Notes: generated by a model not told the origin, from the sequence alone. Numbered from the stretch's first letter, positions 1-8,475 are shown. The stretch: 64,000 bases of DNA from Sphingomonadaceae bacterium (GCA_027533105.1 JAPZTW010000009.1:248001-312000), one strand, 5' to 3'. Translations and numbers: made by a program.

Positions 1-1167
1 GTAGATGCCCCAGGCGCGGCGGGCGCCCTGCTCCGTGAAGAAGCTCGCCAGCTGGACGCGGTGCGTATCGGCGGCGACCGGCTGGCCGGCATGGGTCGAA
101 GAAGCGGCCGGAGCAGCGGCCACCCGCAGGCGGGCCGGCGCTGCCGCGCGGGACTGGCGGACCGGCAGCGGCTGGACCACCGGGACCGAAACGAAGTTCT
201 GGACGAAGCGCGGCGCGCTGGCCGACGGCGCCACGGGCGCAGCCTCAACCGGGGCAGCGGCAACGACCGCGACCGGTTCGACCGGCTTGGCCCCAACCGG
301 AGCATAGCTGGCCAGCGCAGCGGCCGGCTCTGCCGCAGGCAGTTCGGCAACCGGCTGGACCGGCGTAGCCGCAGCAACCTGCGGAACGTCGCGAACCGCG
401 GCGGACTCGACCGCCAGCTGTTCGGCAGCCGGGCTGGCGTTCAGCGCCAGCCGGGTCGGCTGGCCCGGATCGCTGCGCAGCGGAGCCTTGATCAGCCCGG
501 CCACGCGGACCTGAAAGTCTTCAGGACGGGCCTGGGCCGCCCATTCGCTGATCCGGGCGTCCATCTGATCGGCCGGAACGTCCTGGCTCATCATGATCCG
601 CGCTTCGCGCCAGCGGCCATCGAGCGCATAGGAATAGGCCAGGTTCTGGCGCAGCTTCGGCGTGTTTTCGCCGCCGCGCAGGGCATCGGCCAGGATCGCG
701 CTGCCGCGGGCCGGCTCACCGGCCAGCGCCAGGGCCAGGCCCAGGTCAGCCACCGGGATCGCATCGCGCCAATCATCGAGGATCGCCACCGCATCGCGGT
801 TACGACCCGCGCCGACATAGGCCAGCGACAGGCCCAGCGCGGTCCGCGAACTGGTATCGCCCAGCTTCATGGCATCGTCGAAAGTGGTTGCGGCCGAGGC
901 GAAGCGCCCCGCCTTTAGATAGGCATGAGCCAGCAGCGCCCGATAGGCCGGTTCGCGCGGGCTGGCCGCCACGACCGATTCGGCCAGGCTGATCGCCTTG
1001 TCGACCTGTCCCTTGGCCAGAGCGGCCTGGGCGGCAGCGGCGGTCTTGTCGGGAGTCGGCCGGGCGACGACCTGGTCGGAAAAACCCGATCCGGCCACGA
1101 TTGCCAGCGCAATTGCCCCGGTCAGGCCCAGCGAGAGAAGCTTGGTGCGGTTGGTCTTGGCGGTCAT
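1..1167 (-). CDS. TPR and SPOR domain protein, C-terminus cut by window edge
   Basis: The reading frame is open from the ATG at 1167 to base 1, giving 389 codons with no stop. The N-terminus (MTAKTNRTKLLSLGLTG) begins a signal peptide or membrane anchor. Residues about 40-200 form alpha-helical tetratricopeptide-like repeats (for example AYRALLAHAYLKAGRF). A long Ala/Pro/Val linker follows, and the last visible residues, HRVQLASFFTEQGARRAWGIY split at the window edge, look like the start of a SPOR domain. SPOR domains bind denuded septal peptidoglycan, so a periplasmic, division-site protein is likely. It is downstream of and co-directional with the ParA and ribbon-helix-helix genes, with a 19-nt gap. 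The domain call is by eye. The SPOR part cannot be completed here. Confidence 0.8.
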   Translation of the reverse strand, partial: MTAKTNRTKLLSLGLTGAIALAIVAGSGFSDQVVARPTPDKTAAAAQAALAKGQVDKAISLAESVVAASPREPAYRALLAHAYLKAGRFASAATTFDDAMKLGDTSSRTALGLSLAYVGAGRNRDAVAILDDWRDAIPVADLGLALALAGEPARGSAILADALRGGENTPKLRQNLAYSYALDGRWREARIMMSQDVPADQMDARISEWAAQARPEDFQVRVAGLIKAPLRSDPGQPTRLALNASPAAEQLAVESAAVRDVPQVAAATPVQPVAELPAAEPAAALASYAPVGAKPVEPVAVVAAAPVEAAPVAPSASAPRFVQNFVSVPVVQPLPVRQSRAAAPARLRVAAAPAASSTHAGQPVAADTHRVQLASFFTEQGARRAWGIY

Positions 1168-1186
1168 CGGGAATCTCCCCTTTTCG

Positions 1187-1825
1187 CTAAAGCTGGCTGT
1201 CGGCCCGCGCGAGCTGCGCGGCGAGATCGTTTACGTCCGGCAATTCATCGAGCAGGCGATCGAGTGCTTCGGTAACCAGCTGCTGCGCGCTGCGGTTGCG
1301 GATGGCGCATGCGAGGCGCAGCTTGAGGTGACGATCGGCATCGACCCGCAGGGTGAAGGCCGCACGGCGTCCGCTGGCCAGGGCCGAGCGCCGCTTGGTC
1401 CCCGAGCGCTCGGCGGCAACGGCCAGCGGCTTGGCCTTGGCCTGAGGCTGGGGCTGTGTCTGGGGCTGGGGGCGAACCTTTTCGCGCACGATCGCCGCGA
1501 CTTCGGCCTGCTGGCGAACCACCTCAGGCACCTCGGCCGCAGCAGGCACCGCCGCTTCCGGCGTAATCGGCACGACCTGAGCCACGGGCAGAGCTGCCGG
1601 TTCGGCGCCATGCAGCTGATGGTGGACCGCGTCGGGCGCGACGGGATCGTGATCCTCGCCCATATCGTTCCAGCCGAGATCGTCCGACCAGCTCATGTCC
1701 TGGATCTGGCGGGCCAGCGCATCGGGCGCGACTGCACCCAGTTGCGGACGCATCGCCGGACGGGCCGCACCCTTGCGGGCAAGCAGCGACGGCGAAAGCG
1801 AGGCCAGAGGTTTTGCTTCGGTCAT
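1187..1825 (-). CDS. Ribbon-helix-helix DNA-binding protein, ParA partner
   Basis: This is a 212-residue protein starting at the ATG at 1825, just behind a GGGGGG-type ribosome site and 20 nt after the ParA stop. An upstream extension of the open frame overlaps ParA and is rejected. Residues 1-150 are low-complexity, Ala/Pro/Gln-rich and probably disordered, with a run of Gln-Pro repeats near 120-135. Residues about 157-195 (FTLRVDADRHLKLRLACAIR, then a helix ending LDRLLDEL) fit a beta-strand, helix, helix ribbon-helix-helix fold of the CopG/ParG type. In plasmid and organelle partition systems such small proteins stimulate a ParA ATPase and bind DNA or cargo. Here that role is inferred from the neighbour. 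It could instead be a nucleoid-anchored adaptor. Confidence 0.7.
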   Translation of the reverse strand: MTEAKPLASLSPSLLARKGAARPAMRPQLGAVAPDALARQIQDMSWSDDLGWNDMGEDHDPVAPDAVHHQLHGAEPAALPVAQVVPITPEAAVPAAAEVPEVVRQQAEVAAIVREKVRPQPQTQPQPQAKAKPLAVAAERSGTKRRSALASGRRAAFTLRVDADRHLKLRLACAIRNRSAQQLVTEALDRLLDELPDVNDLAAQLARADSQL

Positions 1826-1845
1826 ATGCCCCCCGCTCCCAGTCC

Positions 1846-2565
1846 TCAGGAACCGGCCACGCGGCGGCCGAAGCCACCGGCGGGACGTCCGGCGCCGGGC
1901 AGCATCGAAACCGTGCTGGGCGCTGCGAAGACAGTGCGGCGGAAGTTCTTTTCGAGCCGGTCGGAGATATAGCTCCACAGCGCGACCACTTCCTGGGACG
2001 AACGACCGTTGGGATCGACTTCCATCACCGTGCGGCCATCGATCATCGAGGCGGCAAAGTCGGTGCGGTGATGCAGCGTGACCGGGGCAACCGTGCCATG
2101 CTGCGACAGCGCGACAGCGGCTTCCGAAGTGATCTTGGCCTTGGGGGTGGCGGCATTGACCACGAAGATCAGGGGCTTGCCCGCGCGTTCGCACAGATCG
2201 ACCGTGGCGCCGACCGCGCGCAGGTCATGCGGACTGGGGCGGGTCGGCACGACGATCAGTTCGGCCACCGAAATCACCGACTGGATCGCCATGGTGATCG
2301 CGGGCGGCGTGTCGATCACGGCCAGCTTGAAACCCTGCTGGCGCAGCACGGCAAGATCGCTCGCCAGGCGTGCGACGGTGGTCTGGGCGAAGGCGGGATA
2401 ATCGTCCTCGCGCTCGTTCCACCAGTCTGCGAGCGAACCTTGCGGATCGATGTCGATGAGCACGACCGGGCCAGCGCCGGCGCGCTGGGCCTGAACGGCG
2501 AGGTGCCCCGACAAGGTGGTCTTGCCCGAGCCGCCCTTCTGCGATGCCAATGCCAATACGCGCAA
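1846..2565 (-). CDS. ParA/MinD-family ATPase
   Basis: This is a 239-residue P-loop ATPase of the ParA superfamily. The deviant Walker A motif KGGSGKTT lies at residues 10-17 with the signature lysine K10. Switch I (DIDPQG) is at 38-43 and Walker B (LAVIDTPP) at 81-88. I choose the TTG at 2565 as start because a strong AGGGGGA site lies 6-7 nt before it and the family normally begins MRVLALASQKGG. The ATG at 2583 lies upstream of that ribosome site and would add six residues. ParA ATPases form dimers on nucleoid DNA and position chromosomes, plasmids, chemoreceptor arrays or organelles. There is no parB here. The partner is the ribbon-helix-helix gene immediately downstream. Confidence 0.9.
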   Translation of the reverse strand: MRVLALASQKGGSGKTTLSGHLAVQAQRAGAGPVVLIDIDPQGSLADWWNEREDDYPAFAQTTVARLASDLAVLRQQGFKLAVIDTPPAITMAIQSVISVAELIVVPTRPSPHDLRAVGATVDLCERAGKPLIFVVNAATPKAKITSEAAVALSQHGTVAPVTLHHRTDFAASMIDGRTVMEVDPNGRSSQEVVALWSYISDRLEKNFRRTVFAAPSTVSMLPGAGRPAGGFGRRVAGS

Positions 2566-2631
2566 AGCCAATTCCCCCTGCATTCGTTAAAAGTCGATGA
2601 GACTTGGCCGGGGGATCGCAGAACGTTCCTA

Positions 2632-2660
2632 ATTATTGGTTAACGGCTGGACCGCGACAA
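2632..2660 (-). promoter_or_regulatory. Candidate sigma-70 promoter of the ParA operon
   Basis: On the minus strand a TTGTCG hexamer (2655-2660) and an AATAAT hexamer (2632-2637) are separated by 17 nt, a good match to a housekeeping promoter. It is about 65 nt upstream of the ParA start. The remaining 2584-2807 region serves as the shared divergent intergenic for the Sel1/SPOR gene. I found no clear operator in it. Confidence 0.45.
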
Positions 2661-2810
2661 TGGTGCGAGCGGCGGAATTGACGGCATAAACCCTTTGCTA
2701 ACGGCTGCTTTACTATGTCACTTAAGCAACCAGGCCCGCAGCCTTTGACGAACCGGAGCAGGGAAAGCCGGATCGTCGTTTAAGGGGCTGCGACCGGAGG
2801 GACACAAGTG

Positions 2811-3932
2811 ATGGACCGCAAGCTTTTTTTGCTGATCGCGGCCGGCGTTGCCGGTGTGACGCTGACCAGCCCGCTTCAGGCCGATACCAAGGCCGGGGTC
2901 GATGCCTGGAGCCGGGGCGATTTCGCCGCCGCAACGCGCATCTGGCAGGGTGAGGCCGCCCGCGGCGATGCCGATGCCATGTTCAACCTCGGCCAGGCCT
3001 ACAAGCTGGGCAAGGGCGTCAAGCAGGACCCGGCCAGGGCGGAAGAACTGTTCGGGCGTGCTGCAGCGCAGGGGCACCTGCAAGCCGGCGACAATTATGG
3101 CCTGATGCTGTTCCAGCGCGGCCAGCGGACCCAGGCCCTGCCCTTCATCCGCGCCGCGGCCGATCGCGGCGAACCGCGCGCCCAGTACCTGCTGGGGATC
3201 GGGCACTTCAACGGCGACATCGTGGCCAAGGACTGGGTGCGGGCCTATGCGCTTGTCAGCCTGGCCCAGCAGGCCGGGCTGGAACCGGCGGTTGCCGCGC
3301 TTGGCCAGATGGACATGCACGTGCCGATGGCCCAGCGTCAGCAGGCGATCGCGCTCGCCGCCGAATTGCGCAGCGAGGCGGACGCAACCCGCGCGCGGCA
3401 GCTGGCCGCCGCTGACCTGGGCGCAACGGTGCCGAACGGACCGGCCCCGGTTGCGACCATGGCCATGCGCGGGCCAACCCCGACCGAAGCCGCTGCGGCG
3501 GCTGGCGCGGCGGAAAGTCCGGCCAGCGCCGGGGCCGACTATGCCCGCCCTGTCGCAACACCCCGCCCGGTCACGGTGCGCAAGGGGTTGCCGCCGGGCG
3601 TAACCGGTCTGCCGCCCGCCCCGGCGCCAGTGCCCGGTGCCGCACCGATCGCCAAGCCCCGCCCTGCGCCTGCCGCTGCCCCGGCGGCGGCAACCGCGAC
3701 GGCAGGCCAATGGCGGATTCAGCTGGGCGCTTTCGGCGTAACGGCCAATGCCGATGCGCTGTGGAACCGGCTGAAAGCACGGCCCGAACTGGCCGGGAAG
3801 CCGCACATCAATGTCAAGGCCGGTGCGGTGACCAAGCTGCAGGCCGGCGGCTTTGCCAGCGAAGCCGCGGCCCGGGCGGCCTGTGCCAGCCTGACGGCTA
3901 CCGGGCAGACCTGCATCGCGGTCCGCAACTGA
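2811..3932 (+). CDS. Sel1-repeat and SPOR domain protein
   Basis: This 373-residue exported protein has a signal peptide (MDRKLFLLIAAGVAGVTL). Residues about 35-180 hold Sel1-like repeats (DADAMFNLGQAYKLGKGV, GEPRAQYLLGIGHFNGD). A Pro/Ala-rich linker to about 295 leads to a C-terminal SPOR domain beginning QWRIQLGAFG. GGAGG lies 10 nt before the ATG at 2811. A GTG at 2808 is an equally possible start and adds one residue. SPOR proteins of this type bind septal peptidoglycan and Sel1 repeats are protein-binding scaffolds. It is divergent from a ParA operon that ends with another repeat-plus-SPOR protein, suggesting linked functions at the division site. The gene ends 1 nt before the DUF418 start. 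Confidence 0.88.
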   Translation: MDRKLFLLIAAGVAGVTLTSPLQADTKAGVDAWSRGDFAAATRIWQGEAARGDADAMFNLGQAYKLGKGVKQDPARAEELFGRAAAQGHLQAGDNYGLMLFQRGQRTQALPFIRAAADRGEPRAQYLLGIGHFNGDIVAKDWVRAYALVSLAQQAGLEPAVAALGQMDMHVPMAQRQQAIALAAELRSEADATRARQLAAADLGATVPNGPAPVATMAMRGPTPTEAAAAAGAAESPASAGADYARPVATPRPVTVRKGLPPGVTGLPPAPAPVPGAAPIAKPRPAPAAAPAAATATAGQWRIQLGAFGVTANADALWNRLKARPELAGKPHINVKAGAVTKLQAGGFASEAAARAACASLTATGQTCIAVRN

Positions 3933-3933
3933 A

Positions 3934-5166
3934 ATGACGATCCCGGCGGCGGCCGACCGGATCGCCGCGCTGGACCTTGTCCGGGGTGCCGCCGTGCTGG
4001 GCATCCTGGCGATCAACATTGCCTCATTCGCCGGGGGGCCCACCGCCCCCTTGTCGCCGCGACTGTCGGGATCGGCCAGTCCGGCCGACGAACTGGCCTT
4101 CGTGATCGGACTGGTGCTGTTCGAAGGCAAGATGCGGGGGCTGTTCACCCTGCTGTTCGGGGCCTCGTTGCTGCTGCTGGTCGATCGGCGCGACGCCACG
4201 GGCGATGATGGTGCGCGCTGGCAGGCGCGGCGGCTCGGCTGGTTGCTGGTGATCGGCTATTGCCACCAGCTGTTCCTGTGGAACGGCGATATCCTGATGA
4301 TCTATGCGCTGATCGCCCCGCTGGCCCTGGCCATGCGGCACCTGTCGGGCAAGGCCATGCTGACCGCGGCGTTCGTGCTGTTCACGCTGTGGCATGGCAG
4401 CCTGACCCTGATCGGGTGGAGCAGCTTTGCCGCAGCCGAGGCCGCCCACGCCGGTACCACCTCGCCCCAGCAGCTGGCCGATCTGGCACGCGGCGCAGCG
4501 GCCTCTTCCGGCCAGCTGGCGCGCGATCTGGCGGTGCTGCGGCTGCCTTATGGCGAGATGCTTGGCGAACGGCTGGTGCAGACCTTCTTTCAGCCCCTGC
4601 TCGTCACCCTCATCACCTTTGGCGAGACCTTGCCGCTGATGCTGGTGGGTATGGCGCTCTACCGCAGCGGGTTGCTTTCCGGCGCCTGGCCATCGGCGAG
4701 GATCGCGCGAATGGGGCTGGCAGCGCTGGCGATCGGGCTGCCGCTGGCCCTGGCCCAGGCCTGGTGGGCCTGGAGCCGGGACTTCCCGCCCGAGGCCATG
4801 TTCTTCCTGCTGGTCGGCGCGGCTGGGCCGCAGCATCTGGCGCTGACCCTGGCCTGGCTGGCGCTGCTGGTCTGGGCCGCGCCGCTGCTGGCCGGAACCT
4901 GGGCGGGCCGGCGGCTTACAGCAGCGGGGCGAATGGCGCTCAGCAACTATCTGCTGACCTCGCTGGTGATGACCGGGATCTTCCACGGCTGGGGGCTGGG
5001 CCTGATCGGCACGGTCGGCCCGGCGGAGCAATGGCTGTTCGTGATCCTGGGCTGGACGATCATGCTGGGCTGGAGCGCGCCCTGGCTGGCCCGGTTCCGG
5101 CAAGGACCGGCCGAATGGGTCTGGCGCAGTCTGACCGAACGACGGGTCCTCCCGCTCAAGCAATAG
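3934..5166 (+). CDS. DUF418 domain inner-membrane protein
   Basis: This 410-residue polytopic membrane protein begins with the typical DUF418 opening, a short cytoplasmic start followed by ALDLVRGAAVLGILAINI as the first membrane segment. About nine to ten hydrophobic segments follow, and the C-terminal third carries the PF04235 pattern (GRMALSNYLLTSLVMTGIF, then GWTIMLGWSAPWL). DUF418 proteins resemble acyltransferase-3 and YeiB-type membrane proteins, and their function is not established. The ATG lies 1 nt after the Sel1/SPOR stop codon, so the two are almost certainly translated from one mRNA. Confidence 0.88.
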   Translation: MTIPAAADRIAALDLVRGAAVLGILAINIASFAGGPTAPLSPRLSGSASPADELAFVIGLVLFEGKMRGLFTLLFGASLLLLVDRRDATGDDGARWQARRLGWLLVIGYCHQLFLWNGDILMIYALIAPLALAMRHLSGKAMLTAAFVLFTLWHGSLTLIGWSSFAAAEAAHAGTTSPQQLADLARGAAASSGQLARDLAVLRLPYGEMLGERLVQTFFQPLLVTLITFGETLPLMLVGMALYRSGLLSGAWPSARIARMGLAALAIGLPLALAQAWWAWSRDFPPEAMFFLLVGAAGPQHLALTLAWLALLVWAAPLLAGTWAGRRLTAAGRMALSNYLLTSLVMTGIFHGWGLGLIGTVGPAEQWLFVILGWTIMLGWSAPWLARFRQGPAEWVWRSLTERRVLPLKQ

Positions 5167-5167
5167 T

Positions 5168-5188
5168 TGCGATTGAGAACGATTCGCA
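5168..5188. promoter_or_regulatory. Fur-like box upstream of bfd
   Basis: The sequence has ends TGCGA and TCGCA as an inverted repeat, with an AT-rich centre TTGAGAACGAT. This resembles alphaproteobacterial Fur/Irr-type iron boxes. It lies 34-54 nt upstream of the bfd start, where repressor binding would block transcription in iron-replete cells. The assignment is by resemblance and by gene function. Confidence 0.6.
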
Positions 5189-5221
5189 TTATAAGCGAGT
5201 CGAACCCAAGGGGAGCCGCCG

Positions 5222-5416
5222 ATGTATATCTGCGTCTGCAATGCCATCCGCGAGAGCGAACTGCGCGATGCCGCGCGGCGTTGCCCCGGCGATCCCGATG
5301 CCGTTTACGAAGCACTGGGGTGCCGCCCGCAGTGCGGCCAATGCCTTGACGAAGCAGCCGAATTGCTCATCGAAGAGCGGGCCCTGGTCAGTGCCGGCGG
5401 ACTTACTCCGGCCTGA
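5222..5416 (+). CDS. bfd: Bacterioferritin-associated ferredoxin
   Basis: This 64-residue [2Fe-2S] protein has the Bfd cysteine pattern C4-x-C6 with 31 residues to C38-x2-C41. An extra cysteine is at 34. Bfd docks on bacterioferritin and delivers electrons to reduce and release the stored iron. A strong AGGGGAG ribosome site precedes the ATG and a Fur-like box lies just upstream, which fits induction by iron starvation. Bacterioferritin itself follows 160 nt downstream on the same strand. Confidence 0.95.
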   Translation: MYICVCNAIRESELRDAARRCPGDPDAVYEALGCRPQCGQCLDEAAELLIEERALVSAGGLTPA

Positions 5417-5441
5417 TGCGCCAACCTGATGCGAATGCCTT

Positions 5442-5464
5442 GCAAGAGCAGCTGAAGCTCTTGC
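5442..5464 (+). other. Perfect 8-bp hairpin between bfd and bfr
   Basis: GCAAGAGC and GCTCTTGC form a perfect stem around a 7-nt loop 25 nt after the bfd stop. There is no T-run, so it is a weak terminator at best. It may separate bfd expression (iron-poor) from bfr expression (iron-rich). Confidence 0.45.
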
Positions 5465-5506
5465 GAACGATTGGCAAAAGCGGCTGAAAATAAACAAAAA
5501 ATTGGC

Positions 5507-5536
5507 TTGCCCCGCCGTGCTGCAACGCGGCATAAT
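5507..5536 (+). promoter_or_regulatory. Candidate bfr promoter
   Basis: TTGCCC (5507-5512) and CATAAT (5531-5536) are 18 nt apart, 42 nt upstream of the bfr start. An A-rich stretch (ataaacaaaaaat) immediately upstream could act as an UP element. No convincing Fur box was seen here, consistent with regulation different from bfd. Confidence 0.45.
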
Positions 5537-5577
5537 AGAGGCATAAACCAGGTTCCATTCCCCGGGGAGAACACGCC

Positions 5578-6057
5578 GTGAAGGGCGACAAGAAAGTCAT
5601 CGAATTCCTGAACAAGGTCCTGTTCAACGAGCTGACCGCCGTGAACCAGTACTGGCTGCATTACCGCATGCTGGACAACTGGGGGATCAAGAAGCTGGCC
5701 GCGCATGAGCGCCACGAATCGATCGACGAGATGAAGCACGCCGATCAGGTCGCCGAACGGATCCTGTTCCTCGAAGGGCTGCCCAATTTCCAGAACATGG
5801 GCAAGCTTCGGATCGGTGAGAACGTCGAGGAGATCCTCAAGGCCGACCTCGCGCTGGAACACGATGCGATCCCCGACTTGCGCGAAGCCATCGCCCATTG
5901 CGAGGCGGTCCGCGATTTCGGCAGCCGCGACCTGTTCATGTCGATCCTGGCAAGCGAGGAAGAACACGTCGACTTCCTCGAAACCCAGTTCGAGATGATC
6001 GAACGCATGGGGCTCGCCAATTACATCCAGCTCAACAGCGAGGCCGTGGGGAGCTGA
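5578..6057 (+). CDS. bfr: Bacterioferritin
   Basis: This is a 159-residue subunit of the 24-mer haem-containing iron store. All canonical ligands are present: the ferroxidase diiron site E18, E51, H54, E94, E127 and H130, and the haem-axial M52. The start is a GTG preceded by GGGGAG. It oxidises Fe2+ and keeps a ferric mineral core in the cytosol, and Bfd, encoded just upstream, mobilises it. The length is the family norm (about 158) and there is nothing unusual in the sequence. Confidence 0.97.
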   Translation: MKGDKKVIEFLNKVLFNELTAVNQYWLHYRMLDNWGIKKLAAHERHESIDEMKHADQVAERILFLEGLPNFQNMGKLRIGENVEEILKADLALEHDAIPDLREAIAHCEAVRDFGSRDLFMSILASEEEHVDFLETQFEMIERMGLANYIQLNSEAVGS

Positions 6058-6095
6058 GGCTCCGGGAAGTCTTAAGGCGCTGCCGCCCAACTTGC

Positions 6096-6120
6096 GTCAC
6101 CCTGAACTTGTTTCAGGGTC
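6096..6120 (+). repeat. CTTG-loop palindromic repeat, family A, left copy
   Basis: This is a 25-bp unit. Within it ACCCTGAA and TTCAGGGT form an 8-bp stem around the loop CTTGT. An identical unit lies in inverted orientation at 6209-6233. The pair sits between the convergent ends of bfr and der. Confidence 0.85.
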
Positions 6121-6208
6121 CATCGCGGTTCCAGATCCGCCGTTGGATCGTGTATTGCGACGCCAGAGCAGTGCACATGCTGACAGGGCAGTGATGGGCC
6201 GAGGAATA

Positions 6209-6233
6209 GACCCTGAAACAAGTTCAGGGTGAC
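6209..6233 (-). repeat. CTTG-loop palindromic repeat, family A, right copy
   Basis: This is an exact 25-bp inverted copy of 6096-6120, with 88 nt between the two. Together they resemble a REP/BIME-type doublet and may also act as a bidirectional transcription end for bfr and der. Confidence 0.85.
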
Positions 6234-6287
6234 GGTTTCAGGCCCCGACGATGTGGGGTTAGGCAGAGTCTCGCGACCGGATCAGAC

Positions 6288-7685
6288 TCATTTCTTCGCG
6301 AAGGGGTTCTTCGGGCTGCGCAGCATCAGCCGGACCGGAACGGCATCGAAGCCCAGTTCGCGGCGCAGGCCGTTGACCAGGTAGCGCTGGTAGCTGGTCG
6401 GCAGCTCGTCCAGCCGGGTCCCGAACAGCACGAAGCCGGGCGGGCGGGTCTTGGCCTGGGTGATGTAGCGCAGCTTGATCCGCTTGCCGCCGGGCGCGGG
6501 CGGCGGGTTCTTGGCCAGGGCATCGTCGAACCAGCGATTGAGCGCCGAGGTCGGCACACGCTTTGACCAGGCATCGCGCAGTTCGAAAGCGGCGCGCAGC
6601 AGATCGTCCAGCCCCTTGCCGGTGCGGGCCGAAACCGCCAGCAGCGGCAGGCCCTTCACCTGGGCCAGCCCTTCATCCAGCGCGGAACGGATCCCGTTGA
6701 ACAGGGCGGAGGCATCCTCGGCCACGTCCCACTTGTTGATCGCGATCATCAGCGCGCGGCCTTCTTCCAGCACCATGCTGGCGATCTTGAGGTCCTGGTG
6801 CTCCAGCCCGCGCGTGGCATCGAGCAGCAGCACGACCACTTCGGCAAAGTCGATCGCGTGGCGGGCGTCGGCCACGGCCAGCTTTTCGAGCTTGTCGGTC
6901 ACCTGCGCCTTCTTGCGCATCCCGGCCGTGTCGATCAGCCGCACGGGCCGGTCCTCACCGGTCTTGGGATCGTGCCAGGTCCAGTCGACCGCAATCGAAT
7001 CGCGGGTGATCCCGGCTTCCGGCCCGGTCAGTAGGCGGTCCTCGTTGAGGAAGCGGTTGATCAGCGTGGACTTGCCTGCGTTCGGACGCCCGACGATGGC
7101 CAGCTTCAGCACGGCCTTCGGGTCGTATTCCTCTTCGTCCTCGGCGGCCGCAGCCAGTTCCGCCTCGGCGTCCATTTCCAGCTGGCGTTCGTTGAGGTGC
7201 GGCAGCAGCGCCTCGAACAGGTCGGCCATGCCCTGGCCATGCTCGGCCGAAAGCGGCACCGGATCGCCGAAGCCCAGCGAGAACGCCTCGAACAGGCCAT
7301 GATCGCCGGCCTTGCCTTCGGCCTTGTTGGCCACCAGCACCACCGGCACGTCGCACTGGCGCAGGTGACGGGCGATTTCCTCGTCCAGCGGGGTCAGACC
7401 CGCGCGGGCATCAATCACGAACAGGGCAACGTCGCCCCCGGCCAGCGCCGCCTCGGTCTGCTGGCGCATCCGCCCCGGCAGGCTGGCGGCATCTTCGTCC
7501 TCCCACCCGGCGGTATCGACGATGGTAAAGTCGAGGCCGAGCAGGTGCGCTTCACCAAAGCGACGGTCGCGCGTCACCCCCGGCTGATCGTCAACCAGGG
7601 CCAGCTTCTTGCCGACCAGCCGGTTCCACAGCGTGGACTTGCCCACATTGGGGCGCCCGATAATAATGACCTGGGGGAGTTTCAC
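6288..7685 (-). CDS. der: Ribosome biogenesis GTPase Der (EngA)
   Basis: This 465-residue protein has two tandem GTPase domains and a C-terminal KH-like domain. The first domain has GRPNVGKST near residue 8 and DTAGW near 59. The second has GRPNAGKST near residue 200, DTAGM and NKWD. Der binds the 50S subunit and is needed for its late maturation. An acidic linker (EDEEEYD) separates the two G domains. The length matches the family. The gene stands alone on the minus strand, convergent with bfr across the repeat doublet. Confidence 0.97.
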   Translation of the reverse strand: MKLPQVIIIGRPNVGKSTLWNRLVGKKLALVDDQPGVTRDRRFGEAHLLGLDFTIVDTAGWEDEDAASLPGRMRQQTEAALAGGDVALFVIDARAGLTPLDEEIARHLRQCDVPVVLVANKAEGKAGDHGLFEAFSLGFGDPVPLSAEHGQGMADLFEALLPHLNERQLEMDAEAELAAAAEDEEEYDPKAVLKLAIVGRPNAGKSTLINRFLNEDRLLTGPEAGITRDSIAVDWTWHDPKTGEDRPVRLIDTAGMRKKAQVTDKLEKLAVADARHAIDFAEVVVLLLDATRGLEHQDLKIASMVLEEGRALMIAINKWDVAEDASALFNGIRSALDEGLAQVKGLPLLAVSARTGKGLDDLLRAAFELRDAWSKRVPTSALNRWFDDALAKNPPPAPGGKRIKLRYITQAKTRPPGFVLFGTRLDELPTSYQRYLVNGLRRELGFDAVPVRLMLRSPKNPFAKK

Positions 7686-7809
7686 GCCGCACCCCTGACG
7701 CTTCCGGCAGCAATTTGCAAGGCGGGCGGCAGATCAGGACAATTCCTTGCCGCGTTGTTAACCATATCTGGCAGGCTGCTGCTAACCCTGATCACCCTAG
7801 TCGGGCAGC

Positions 7810-8475
7810 ATGATCGCCAATCGCATGCTGCTGCCTCTTGCCCTGCTGCTTGGCCTTGCCGCCATGCCTGCCGGCGCGCGGGCCATCGATATCGACGATC
7901 GTGACGCGGGCGGAGCCGCCAGTGCCGACCTACCGCCCTATCTGCAATGCGTACCCTATGCCCGGCAGGTGACAGGCATCCAGATCTATGGCGATGCCCA
8001 TACCTGGTGGGGTCAGGCGGAAGGCCGCTATGCCCGTGGTTACAAGCCCAGGGTTGGCGCGGTGATGGCCTTCAAGCCCAATGGCAACTCGCAGCTTGGC
8101 CATGTCGCCGCGGTCAGCAAGGTGATCGATTCGCGCACGGTGCTGATTCGCCATGCCAACTGGTCACCGATCAACGGCCGGCGCGGCCAGATCGAGGACA
8201 ATGTCCGCGCGGTCGACGTTTCGCCGGACAATGACTGGAGCGCGGTGCGGGTCTGGTATGGCCCCAGCCAGGGCCTGGGGGCCACGCACTGGCCGCTGGC
8301 CGGGTTCATCTATCCGAAGAAGGCGCGCAAGAACGACAGCCTGGCCCCGCGGGCGACGCTGGCCATTGCCGAGGCCCCGGCCAGGGAAGCGCGCAGCAAG
8401 CCGCGTCCGGCCAGCCGGAGCGACCACGGCGACGATCCCATCGCCGCGATCATCAAGCGCGAACTGGCGATTTAA
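7810..8475 (+). CDS. Secreted CHAP-domain amidase/peptidase
   Basis: This 221-residue exported protein has a signal peptide (MIANRMLLPLALLLGLAAMPAGARA). Its CHAP domain carries the catalytic cysteine in LQCVPYAR (C47), the histidine in GHVAAVSKV (H98), and the polar third position in RHANWSP. CHAP enzymes cleave peptidoglycan amide bonds in the periplasm. A basic, low-complexity C-terminal tail (about 180-221) follows the catalytic domain. The gene overlaps the convergent DUF3297 gene by 4 nt at the stop codons. Confidence 0.87.
   Translation: MIANRMLLPLALLLGLAAMPAGARAIDIDDRDAGGAASADLPPYLQCVPYARQVTGIQIYGDAHTWWGQAEGRYARGYKPRVGAVMAFKPNGNSQLGHVAAVSKVIDSRTVLIRHANWSPINGRRGQIEDNVRAVDVSPDNDWSAVRVWYGPSQGLGATHWPLAGFIYPKKARKNDSLAPRATLAIAEAPAREARSKPRPASRSDHGDDPIAAIIKRELAI

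Noticed and set aside
2584..2807. TTAA sites near the ParA promoter as further members of the TTAAYCG family
   Set aside because: TTGGTTAACGG occurs at about 2637 but the second half site TTAA is not at the required distance.
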